A stretch of DNA of 7,943 bases from Clostridia bacterium (GTDB taxonomy: Bacteria > Bacillota > Clostridia > Oscillospirales > CAG-272): NCBI GenBank assembly GCA_017386965.1, contig JAFOGE010000175.1, positions 1-7,943 of the forward strand, in the 5' to 3' direction. Below, one piece after another: positions 1 through 5,571 of this stretch. Position 1 is the stretch's first letter; every line of letters starts with the position of its first letter. The notes under the pieces were generated by a model. It was not told the origin of the DNA. It was given only the letters and a program-made list of their open reading frames with translations, and searched no databases. The translations under genes were made by a program, and so were the position numbers.

Positions 1-952
1 GAGGTCCTTGCAGAGCCTTGGAAAGAACGTAGGGGCGAAAGGAAAGCGCGGCATCGTCGCAGACCGAAAGCAGCTGACAGTGTACGGAAAATCCGGACCA
101 CCCCGCGGCAAAGGCGGCGATCAAGACGCTGAGGGGACGGTTGGATAAGCCGGAACACTCTCTTGTGCCAACCGAGATCTCGAGTATCGAGAGCAGGATC
201 GCACGGGTGGGCTCGGGCAGTCCGCTTGCGGAGAGGATCGGCCGAAATGCACCGGAAAAGGCAGAGAAAAACAGAACGTAGGCGCACACGAGAAGAATGC
301 TTCCGCAAGCATTTCGAACGGCCTCCGTCCATAACCGCGCGGCAGAGAGGGGGCGCTCCGAGTGTGGGGCAGGCTTCTCTTGGATGGCTTCCTCTTTCTT
401 TTTTGGCAGATGTGTTACAACCATTCCGCAAAGGAGGGCGGCAGCAAGGATGCTTCCGTACAGTGCAATCCCCAATTCGCGGCTTTCGTAGAGCGAGAGG
501 CCTACCGCGTTGATCAGGAATGCAGGGGACGGGATGCTACAGAATGCGAGCGCGCGTTCAGCATCGGATTTTTCAAGCTGTCCTGCGAGATAGGCGTTAC
601 GGATGCAGCGTGCCCCGATCGGAAATCCGCAGATCCATCCGAGCAGGAGAGCCCAGCACCCTTGCGAGGGCAAACGAAAGAGCTTTCTCAAGGGCATGAG
701 CAGGGGAGAAGAGAAAAATCCCCGACCGCTTGCAAAGAGCAGCTCGGAGAGGACTGCCATAGGGAAAAGCGACGGGATCACCGAGCGTCCGCAGGCCAGA
801 AGTGCGCTTTGCAGGGATGCGATCGTATCTTCTGCATTCCAAAGGACCAGGGCAAGGCAGAAAACCGAAAGCAGGAAGAAGCAGCTCTGTCCTGCGGAGG
901 CGGAGGAAGAGGATCTTCTTCCTTTTTTCTTGAGAACCAAAAAAGCGGTCAT
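1..952 (-). CDS. ylbJ: Sporulation integral membrane protein YlbJ/SpoVV (N-terminal 317 residues, C-terminus outside window)
   Basis: This is a polytopic membrane protein of the nucleoside-recognition (Gate) family. In B. subtilis YlbJ was renamed SpoVV and is reported to move dipicolinic acid across the outer forespore membrane from the mother cell. The frame is open from the ATG at 952 to the window edge with no stop. After a basic N-terminus comes a hydrophobic segment (about residues 23-38). Next is the family signature VIPSLFP (58-64) followed by LSELLFASG (68-76), then GWICGFPIGAR (105-115), where the family has a G-x-P-x-GA motif, and AERALAFCSIPSP (131-143). The C-terminal Gate repeat carries LEISVGT (257-263) and GWSGFSVHCQLL (284-295). 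Further hydrophobic stretches lie at about 160-179, 215-233 and 275-295. The start is chosen for the AAAGGAGA site 8 nt upstream. B. subtilis YlbJ is about 400 residues, so most of the protein is visible. It is divergent from yqfC, which is also a SigE-type gene. The family call is strong; the transport role is by homology. Confidence 0.88.
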   Translation of the reverse strand, partial: MTAFLVLKKKGRRSSSSASAGQSCFFLLSVFCLALVLWNAEDTIASLQSALLACGRSVIPSLFPMAVLSELLFASGRGFFSSPLLMPLRKLFRLPSQGCWALLLGWICGFPIGARCIRNAYLAGQLEKSDAERALAFCSIPSPAFLINAVGLSLYESRELGIALYGSILAAALLCGMVVTHLPKKKEEAIQEKPAPHSERPLSAARLWTEAVRNACGSILLVCAYVLFFSAFSGAFRPILSASGLPEPTRAILLSILEISVGTRECSGLSNRPLSVLIAAFAAGWSGFSVHCQLLSVCDDAALSFRPYVLSKALQGP

Positions 953-960
953 GCGAGGTA

Positions 961-968
961 TCTCCTTT
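961..968 (-). promoter_or_regulatory. Ribosome binding site of ylbJ
   Basis: On the minus strand this reads AAAGGAGA, 8 nt before the ATG at 952. It fixes the ylbJ start; no other in-frame start nearby has a comparable site. Confidence 0.75.
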
Positions 969-1056
969 GCATAAAATGGTAAAAACAGTGGCAGAAAAGA
1001 TCCGTTATCGAACCTTACGCGATGCTTTTTCGTTTTATGCCACCTTTCTTTTGCGC

Positions 1057-1064
1057 AAAGGAGG
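1057..1064 (+). promoter_or_regulatory. Ribosome binding site of yqfC
   Basis: AAAGGAGG, a near-perfect anti-Shine-Dalgarno match, lies 5 nt before the ATG at 1070. It selects this start over the in-frame ATG at 1022. The upstream CCTTT at 1043-1047 could pair with the first five bases of the site, a weak hairpin that might modulate initiation. Confidence 0.8.
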
Positions 1065-1069
1065 AATCT

Positions 1070-1369
1070 ATGCAACGAGAGGAGAAAAGCTCCAAGCAAA
1101 GGGGGCGCCAACGCTTCCGAATGCGCTTTGCAGGAAATGACGGGGAGATGGTCGTGCTTCGTTCGGAGGGGGCAACCGTGTATGCCTGCAGGCGCATTCT
1201 GCGCTACTCCCCCGAGGAAATCCGGCTGCAGGTCGGTCAGCGCGTGATCTCGCTTCTTGGCGAGGGGCTTTTTTGCGGATCCTTTTCCGGAGGGACGGTT
1301 TCCGTCCGGGGAAGGATCGCTTCGGTGTCTTATCCGGAGGCAGAGGAATGCCCGAAGGGAGGAAAATGA
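1070..1369 (+). CDS. yqfC: Sporulation protein YqfC
   Basis: This small protein (99 residues) belongs to the YqfC family, found only in endospore formers and always next to yqfD. In B. subtilis it is made in the mother cell under SigE; its biochemical function is unknown. The N-terminus is highly basic (residues 1-20). The rest reads as a run of short beta strands: MVVLRSEGATVYACRRILRY (27-46), then EIRLQVGQRVISLLGEGLF (50-68) and GGTVSVRGRIASVSY (74-88). The closing G-x-I-x-S-x-x-Y resembles the family's usual C-terminal ending. B. subtilis YqfC is about 90 residues, so length agrees. There is no signal peptide or membrane segment. Its stop overlaps the yqfD start by ATGA, so the two are probably translationally coupled. 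The call rests on weak sequence similarity plus the very characteristic position directly before yqfD. Confidence 0.8.
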   Translation: MQREEKSSKQRGRQRFRMRFAGNDGEMVVLRSEGATVYACRRILRYSPEEIRLQVGQRVISLLGEGLFCGSFSGGTVSVRGRIASVSYPEAEECPKGGK

Positions 1370-2553
1370 TGCATACGGATCCTATTTTGTTCGTTTTCGG
1401 AAGCAGACGCATTGCCGTTCCGGCGGAATCCCGAACGGCCGTAATGAACCTTTGCCTGCGATATAGCCTATTCTATCGGGGAATGTCTTGGCAGGAGGAC
1501 GGGGGCTTCACCCTTTTAACCACGCTGCGGACTGCCAAGCGCATGCAGGCGCTTTGCCAGACGGAAGGTGTTCGCATTACGATCCACTCCGCACAGGGGC
1601 TTCCGTTCCTTTTGCGTGCGCTCTGCCGTCGCGCAGGGCTTCTGATCGGTCTTTTCTGCATACTTGCGTCCCTTTTCCTTTCGCAATGCTTTGTTTGGGA
1701 CATCCGCGTCAGCGGGAACGGAAGCATGACGACCTCCGAGGTGCTTGCTGAGCTTCGTGCCTGCGGATTGTACCGCGGTGCTTATCTGCCCGCCCTCCGG
1801 GCGAGTCAACTGGAAAATCGCGTTTTGATCGCCTCCGACCGTATTGCATGGATCTCTGTCAACATGGACGGCACCGTTGCGCGTGTGCAAATTATCGAAT
1901 CTGTAACGATCCCCGAGAAGGAGCCGATCCGACCCGCAAATCTGGTTGCAACGGCAGATGGACAGATCGAGCTTTTGGAACTTTACCGAGGAAACGCCGT
2001 TGTGAGCGTTGGGCAGGCTGTGCGGAAGGGGGATCTTCTTGTCAGCGGAATTTACGACAGTCAGACCCAGGGGCTTCGCTACACGCGCGCCGCGGGGAGC
2101 GTTTTTGCACGTACGGAACGTTCGCTTCGCATCGAAATCCCGCTCGCCTATACCGAAAAGGTGGCTTTGGAATCGGAATGTGCGGAAATATCCCTCAATT
2201 TCTTCGATTTTTCACTAAAAATTTTCAAAAGGACTGGAAATTCGGAGCAGTCCTGTGATATAATAGAAACGGAAAGAGGATTCGACACCTTGGGGCTTTC
2301 TTCCTTGCCGTTTTATCTGACGGTAACCGAGCGCATTCCGTACGAGGAATCTCCCGCCGTCCGAACCCACGAGCAGGCCTCGACGCTTGCCTACGCTGCG
2401 CTCGAACGGGAGCTGGCTCTTCTTTCCGAGGGTCTTCTTCTCCTTGACAAACGGATCTCTGTTACCGCAACGGAGGATGGGGTCATCCTGGATTGTACTC
2501 TGTCTTGCATTGAGAATATTGCAGCGCAGGCGGAATTCGACGTTTTGGAATGA
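1366..2553 (+). CDS. yqfD: Sporulation protein YqfD
   Basis: YqfD (395 residues here; 398 in B. subtilis) is a bitopic membrane protein annotated as a putative stage IV sporulation protein, conserved in spore formers; its exact role is unknown. The N-terminal cytoplasmic part (about 1-87) ends in the basic LCRRAG, followed by one membrane segment (about 89-109). FVWDIRVSGNG (109-119) matches the family's FIW-x-I-x-V-x-GN signature. A DRIAWISVNMDGTVARVQI stretch and the NLVATADGQI, GDLLVSGI and AAGSVFA motifs follow; the second half should lie outside the membrane. The start is ATG 1366 (ATGA overlap with yqfC) or the adjacent ATG 1369, which sits 6 nt from GGGAGG (1357-1362) and is equally plausible. 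A local AT-rich patch around 2196-2275 encodes the Phe/Lys/Ile-rich segment and also holds a candidate internal promoter. Confidence 0.9.
   Translation: MMHTDPILFVFGSRRIAVPAESRTAVMNLCLRYSLFYRGMSWQEDGGFTLLTTLRTAKRMQALCQTEGVRITIHSAQGLPFLLRALCRRAGLLIGLFCILASLFLSQCFVWDIRVSGNGSMTTSEVLAELRACGLYRGAYLPALRASQLENRVLIASDRIAWISVNMDGTVARVQIIESVTIPEKEPIRPANLVATADGQIELLELYRGNAVVSVGQAVRKGDLLVSGIYDSQTQGLRYTRAAGSVFARTERSLRIEIPLAYTEKVALESECAEISLNFFDFSLKIFKRTGNSEQSCDIIETERGFDTLGLSSLPFYLTVTERIPYEESPAVRTHEQASTLAYAALERELALLSEGLLLLDKRISVTATEDGVILDCTLSCIENIAAQAEFDVLE
2231..2264 (+). promoter_or_regulatory. Candidate internal SigA promoter within yqfD, with overlapping inverted repeat
   Basis: TGATATAAT at 2256-2264 is a perfect extended -10 (TG-n-TATAAT). 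TGGAAA at 2235-2240 matches the -35 consensus TTGACA at four of six positions with an 18-bp spacer. A perfect 6-bp inverted repeat, GGACTG (2231-2236) and CAGTCC (2248-2253), covers the -35 and spacer and could be an operator. The site lies in the most AT-rich patch of an otherwise GC-rich window, which also raises the chance of a coincidental match. It would drive phoH and the housekeeping genes independently of sporulation, with a leader of roughly 325 nt inside yqfD. Confidence 0.45.
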
Positions 2554-2586
2554 AGAATATCCGAGCGAAAATACATCATGATTTTG

Positions 2587-2592
2587 AAAGGA
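2587..2592 (+). promoter_or_regulatory. Ribosome binding site deciding the phoH start
   Basis: AAAGGA lies 5 nt before ATG 2598. The alternative in-frame ATG at 2550, which overlaps the yqfD stop by ATGA, has no recognisable site upstream. This favours 2598. Confidence 0.6.
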
Positions 2593-2597
2593 TCTGC

Positions 2598-3638
2598 ATG
2601 AACCGAAGAATCATCAAAATGAATCACGGAGATGCCACGGCAAAGATTTTTGGCCACTTTGACAGCAACGCCACTCTGATCGAGTCCTATTTTTCCGTCA
2701 CGCTTCGTAACCGTGCGAGCGAGGCGGGGGATTCCATCGTTGTTGAGGGCGAGGATGAGGGGCAGGTCAATGCTGCTGCACAGTGCATTGAATACCTTCA
2801 CGAGCTTTCCTCCAAGACCGACACGCTGACCGATCAGGCCGTCAAGTATGCCATCGATATGGTTGCAACGGGTGAGGGTGAGGCCTTGCGCGAGCTGGGC
2901 GATTCCTGCATTTGCATCACGAGCCGCGGAAAGCCCATCAAGGCAAAGACCTTGGGGCAGAAGAAGTACGTCGATGCCATTCGCAAGAATACCATCGTTC
3001 TCGGCGTCGGACCTGCCGGCACGGGAAAGACCTTTCTTGCCGTAGCTATGGCGGTCAGAGCCTTGAAGGAGAAGCAGGTCAATCGCATCATCCTTACGCG
3101 CCCCGCGATCGAGGCAGGAGAGAAGCTCGGCTTTTTACCGGGAGATCTGCAAAGTAAGATCGATCCCTATCTGCGGCCGCTTTACGATGCACTCTATGAG
3201 ATGCTCGGCGTGGAATCCTACCAGAAGCTCGTGGAGAAGAATGTGATCGAGATCGCGCCGCTGGCCTACATGCGAGGAAGAACACTGGACGATTCCTTCA
3301 TCATTTTGGATGAGGCACAGAACGCAACACCGGAGCAGATGAAGATGTTTTTGACGCGTCTCGGATTCAATTCCAAGGCGGTTGTGACGGGTGACCTGAC
3401 GCAGACCGATCTGCCGAGAGGACAAAAGAGCGGGCTTGCCACAGCGGTCAAGATCCTTGCGGGAATCGACGATATCGCCATTCATACCTTTGACGATCGC
3501 GACGTCGTCCGACATCGCTTGGTTCAGAAGATTATTCTTGCCTATGAAAAGCACGATCGGGAGCTTGCCCGCCGGGCGAGCGAAAAGCAGGTCGCGGAGA
3601 AGCAGCAGCGCTTCCGCGCGGAACGAAACGAAAAATAA
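2598..3638 (+). CDS. phoH: PhoH-like ATPase (YbeZ type)
   Basis: This is a cytoplasmic P-loop ATPase of the PhoH/YbeZ family, related to the helicase superfamily 1 ATPase core. In bacteria it is almost always encoded beside ybeY, and the two are linked to rRNA and RNA processing; the substrate is not firmly known. From the chosen start the protein has 346 residues (B. subtilis PhoH about 319). An N-terminal KH-like/PhoH-specific region (about 1-115) leads into Walker A GPAGTGKT (138-145). ILTRPAIEAGEKLGFLPGD (165-183), YMRGRTL (224-230), Walker B IILDEAQN (235-242) and VTGDLTQTDLP (263-273) follow, all intact. The tail (about 317-346) is charged and probably helical. Starting at 2550 instead would add 16 residues (362) and overlap yqfD by 4 bp. 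The 7TM-HD gene yqfF/pgpH, which follows phoH in B. subtilis, is absent; ybeY comes next after 17 bp. Confidence 0.95.
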   Translation: MNRRIIKMNHGDATAKIFGHFDSNATLIESYFSVTLRNRASEAGDSIVVEGEDEGQVNAAAQCIEYLHELSSKTDTLTDQAVKYAIDMVATGEGEALRELGDSCICITSRGKPIKAKTLGQKKYVDAIRKNTIVLGVGPAGTGKTFLAVAMAVRALKEKQVNRIILTRPAIEAGEKLGFLPGDLQSKIDPYLRPLYDALYEMLGVESYQKLVEKNVIEIAPLAYMRGRTLDDSFIILDEAQNATPEQMKMFLTRLGFNSKAVVTGDLTQTDLPRGQKSGLATAVKILAGIDDIAIHTFDDRDVVRHRLVQKIILAYEKHDRELARRASEKQVAEKQQRFRAERNEK

Positions 3639-3655
3639 CCCATGGAGAAAAGGCT

Positions 3656-4180
3656 ATGAGCAGAAAAATGAAGTTAAAGGTCGATTTTGACAATACGCAG
3701 GAGAAGTATCCCATCACCTATAAGATGAAGATGCTGGTGCGCCGAGCGATCGAGGCCACACTGGATGAGGAGCAATACGAGAACCCTTGCGAGGTTTCGG
3801 TCACCTTTGTTGACAACGAGGGGATTCACGCCCTCAACCTCCAATATCGCGGCGTGGACCGTCCTACGGACGTGCTCTCCTTTCCCCTTTTCGATTACGA
3901 TGGGACAAGCGAGGAGCCGCCCGTAGATGAATGGATCGGGATTCTGGGGGACATCGTTCTTTCCCTTGAGCAGACGGCGCGTCAGGCGGAGGAATTCGGA
4001 CATTCCTTTGAGCGCGAATTGGCCTTCCTCTGCGTGCATTCCATGCTCCATCTGCTTGGATACGATCACGAAACGGGGGAGGAGGACGAGCTGGAAATGC
4101 GCCGCAAGCAGACACGGATCATGGAGCGGCTCGGACTTTCCGTTCATGCCGAGGAAACGAAGGGAGAAGAGCATGCGTAA
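3656..4180 (+). CDS. ybeY: Endoribonuclease YbeY (rRNA maturation factor)
   Basis: YbeY is a single-strand-specific, zinc-dependent endoribonuclease that acts in 16S rRNA 3'-end maturation and 70S ribosome quality control. The 174-residue protein shows the family's landmarks. FVDNEGIHALNLQYRGVDRP (51-70) is followed by TDVLSFPL (71-78), GDIVLSLE (98-105) and the metal site H128-x3-H132-x5-H138 in VHSMLHLLGYDHE. The usual HG of this motif is HS here, a position that tolerates substitution, and all three zinc ligands are present. A charged C-terminal extension (about 155-174) carries no known domain. The start is the ATG preceded by GGAG and AAAGG (3644-3652). Its position directly after phoH is the classic pairing, and its stop overlaps the next gene by 8 bp, so coupling is likely. 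Confidence 0.96.
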   Translation: MSRKMKLKVDFDNTQEKYPITYKMKMLVRRAIEATLDEEQYENPCEVSVTFVDNEGIHALNLQYRGVDRPTDVLSFPLFDYDGTSEEPPVDEWIGILGDIVLSLEQTARQAEEFGHSFERELAFLCVHSMLHLLGYDHETGEEDELEMRRKQTRIMERLGLSVHAEETKGEEHA

Positions 4181-4631
4181 TCAGTGGAACCGGACACCGA
4201 AGGAGGTCGTCGGGAAAACCGAGAGCTTTGGATCCCGAAACGTCAAGACCATCACCTTTCTTGTCGTGATTGCGCTCTTTCTCTGCGTATTCATTCCGGT
4301 CGGCGTGATCGGAATTCAGGACTTTATCGACTTTTTTGATCCCGCAAACAAGCTTCCTGAGATGACGCTGGAGGATGTTGCGGTCCTTTCGGAGAAGGAT
4401 GCCGTTCTATTCCTCGAGGATGTTTCTCGCTTTCGCGGGAAGACCGGGGAGTGGACGATCGGCCTGCTTTATACGGTCGAGATCGGAGAGGATTATATTT
4501 TGCGTGCCGTGGCCAGCCACGTGGATCAGCGACTGGAATCCTGCGTTCTGACGAATTTGAAGACCGGGGATGAGGTTGATGTTCTCAAGGATGATGTGCG
4601 CGCCTTTCTGCGAGAGCAGGAACAGAAATAA
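4173..4631 (+). CDS. Unrecognised single-pass membrane protein between ybeY and era
   Basis: I do not recognise this 152-residue protein. A basic, hydrophilic N-terminus (1-25) is followed by one long hydrophobic segment (about 26-48, TITFLVVIALFLCVFIPVGV onward) with no cleavage site evident, so it is probably an N-in anchor. By the positive-inside rule the C-terminal part (about 50-152) would be outside the membrane. That part is acidic and looks like a mixed alpha/beta domain: two helix-like stretches (66-84), then alternating strand-like segments WTIGLLYTVEI, DYILRAVAS and LESCVLTNLKTGDEVDVL, and a final helix DDVRAFLREQEQ. There are no catalytic motifs or lipobox; the only cysteines are Cys38, within the membrane segment, and the one in ESCVL. 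It starts inside the ybeY stop region with GGGAG 6 nt upstream, so it is surely co-translated. In B. subtilis this slot holds dgkA and cdd; the protein resembles neither. Codon use looks like its neighbours', so it is not an obvious import. Confidence 0.8.
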   Translation: MRNQWNRTPKEVVGKTESFGSRNVKTITFLVVIALFLCVFIPVGVIGIQDFIDFFDPANKLPEMTLEDVAVLSEKDAVLFLEDVSRFRGKTGEWTIGLLYTVEIGEDYILRAVASHVDQRLESCVLTNLKTGDEVDVLKDDVRAFLREQEQK

Positions 4632-4647
4632 GGAATAGGAATCGAAT

Positions 4648-5532
4648 ATGAAAAGAACAGGATTTATCACCATCGTGGGACGTCCCAACGTAGGGAAGTC
4701 CACCTTGCTCAACGCCATTCTCGGCGAGAAGATTGCTATCGTTTCCCCAAAGCCCCAGACCACCCGAACCCGGATCGCGGGGATTGAAACGCGGGGAGAG
4801 GATCAGTTTGTCTTTTTGGACACGCCCGGTATCTTCAAGGCTCAAAATTCGCTGGGAGATTTTATGGTCAAGACGGCAAACAGCACCATGCAGGACGGGG
4901 ATGCCGTCATTCTCGTGGCGGATGCCGGCTTTGCTCCGGGAGAGGTCGAGGAAGGGATTATTTCTTATCTCAAGCGCTCCGGAATTCCCGGCATTCTTGC
5001 GCTGAACAAGGTAGATCTCTACCGCCGCGAGCAAATTGCCGCAACCATTGCCGCCTATGCGGAAAAGCATGACTTTTTTGCCGTCGTCCCGATCTCCGCA
5101 AAGAAGGGGAAATACGTTGGCGAGGTGCTTGACGAATGTGCCAAGCTTCTGCGGGAGGGAGAATGGTTCTACGAGGAGGATATGATCACCGACCAATCGC
5201 AGCGCCAGATGGCGGCGGAGTCGATCCGCGAGAAGATCCTGCGGAACGTGGATAAGGAGATCCCGCACGGCGTTGCGGTGATGATCGAGGAATATGTCGA
5301 GGAGGGAGATCTGGTTCGCATTCGCGCCGAGATCTTCTGCGAGAAGGCTTCGCACAAGGGAATCCTCGTCGGCAAAAACGGGGAAACCCTCAAGCGGATC
5401 GGCTCCTATGCACGAGAGGATCTGGAGCGGCTGCTTGAAAAGAAGGTCTATCTCAATCTTTGGGTTAAGGTCAAGGAAAATTGGCGCGACAGCCAAAGAG
5501 GCATTCTGAATTTCGGATATACCGAGGACTGA
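4648..5532 (+). CDS. era: GTPase Era, 30S subunit assembly
   Basis: Era is an essential GTPase that binds the 3' end of 16S rRNA and helps complete 30S assembly. At 294 residues it is normal for the family (about 300). The G domain is complete: G1 GRPNVGKS (11-18), G2 QTTRTR (37-42), G3 DTPG (58-61), G4 NKVD (120-123) and G5 SAK (150-152). The KH domain follows with GILVGKNGETLKRIG (238-252), the GxxG loop that contacts the anti-Shine-Dalgarno region of 16S rRNA. After G3 the sequence is GIFKAQNSLGDFM, where most Era proteins have GIHKP-x-x-x-LG-x-x-M, so His and Pro of switch II are replaced. A modest site, AGGA (4637-4640), lies 7 nt before the ATG. With phoH-ybeY upstream this forms a ribosome-assembly block. 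Confidence 0.98.
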   Translation: MKRTGFITIVGRPNVGKSTLLNAILGEKIAIVSPKPQTTRTRIAGIETRGEDQFVFLDTPGIFKAQNSLGDFMVKTANSTMQDGDAVILVADAGFAPGEVEEGIISYLKRSGIPGILALNKVDLYRREQIAATIAAYAEKHDFFAVVPISAKKGKYVGEVLDECAKLLREGEWFYEEDMITDQSQRQMAAESIREKILRNVDKEIPHGVAVMIEEYVEEGDLVRIRAEIFCEKASHKGILVGKNGETLKRIGSYAREDLERLLEKKVYLNLWVKVKENWRDSQRGILNFGYTED

Positions 5533-5554
5533 ACCGGATTTCGGTGTCCTTTGG
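5522..5554 (+). other. Imperfect stem-loop spanning the era stop codon
   Basis: GGAC (5526-5529) pairs with GTCC (5546-5549), and ACCG (5533-5536) pairs with CGGT (5542-5545) around a five-base loop. The era TGA stop is the three-base bulge on the left arm. A-U, G-U and, past a one-base bulge, two G-C pairs could extend the base. No T-run follows, so it is not an intrinsic terminator. It ends just before the recO ribosome binding site (5557-5565) and might affect coupling or mRNA stability. It could also be coincidental. Confidence 0.3.
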
Positions 5555-5556
5555 AG

Positions 5557-5565
5557 AAGGGAGGG
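5557..5565 (+). promoter_or_regulatory. Ribosome binding site of recO
   Basis: AAGGGAGGG lies 6 nt before ATG 5572 and selects it. A TTG at 5551 in the same frame would add seven residues but lies upstream of this site. Confidence 0.7.
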
Positions 5566-5571
5566 ATTGAT

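Larger units (their letters stand above)
953..1069. promoter_or_regulatory. Divergent intergenic control region between ylbJ and yqfC
   Basis: This is the only sizeable non-coding gap in the window and must hold the starts of transcription for both ylbJ (leftward) and the yqfC-led run (rightward). A perfect 8-bp inverted repeat, GCATAAAA at 969-976 and TTTTATGC at 1033-1040, flanks its centre. Each arm read on its own strand contains CATAAAA, resembling the SigE -10 consensus CATACAAT (plus strand CATAAAAT at 970-977). The -35 match 14 bp upstream on the plus strand (TCATGCG) is poor, so I do not assign a definite promoter. No SigA-type promoter stands out on either strand. A 10-bp palindrome TTTGCGCAAA (1050-1059) runs into the yqfC ribosome binding site. 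Confidence 0.45.

Noticed and set aside
755..770. A suspected frameshift in ylbJ at the VIPSLFP motif
   Set aside because: Recounting the bases (four T before CCC on the minus strand) shows VIPSLFPMAVLSELL in one continuous frame; the gene is intact as far as it is visible.
362..982. A 206-codon plus-strand open frame at the left end, with other smaller frames there
   Set aside because: The minus strand of the same stretch encodes a clear YlbJ/SpoVV protein with family motifs and a proper ribosome binding site. The plus-strand product is low-complexity, Glu/Arg/Lys-rich and resembles nothing.
1043..1061. Possible hairpin (CCTTT with AAAGG) masking the yqfC ribosome binding site
   Set aside because: Only five weak pairs around a nine-base loop; too little to claim a regulatory element such as a riboswitch.
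4022..4076. YbeY active site reads HS instead of HG at the first histidine
   Set aside because: All three metal-binding histidines are kept and the neighbouring position tolerates small residues, so it is not a sign of loss of activity.
3674..4174. A 166-codon minus-strand open frame antisense to ybeY
   Set aside because: The plus strand encodes a full YbeY with its zinc histidines; the antisense product has no recognisable features.
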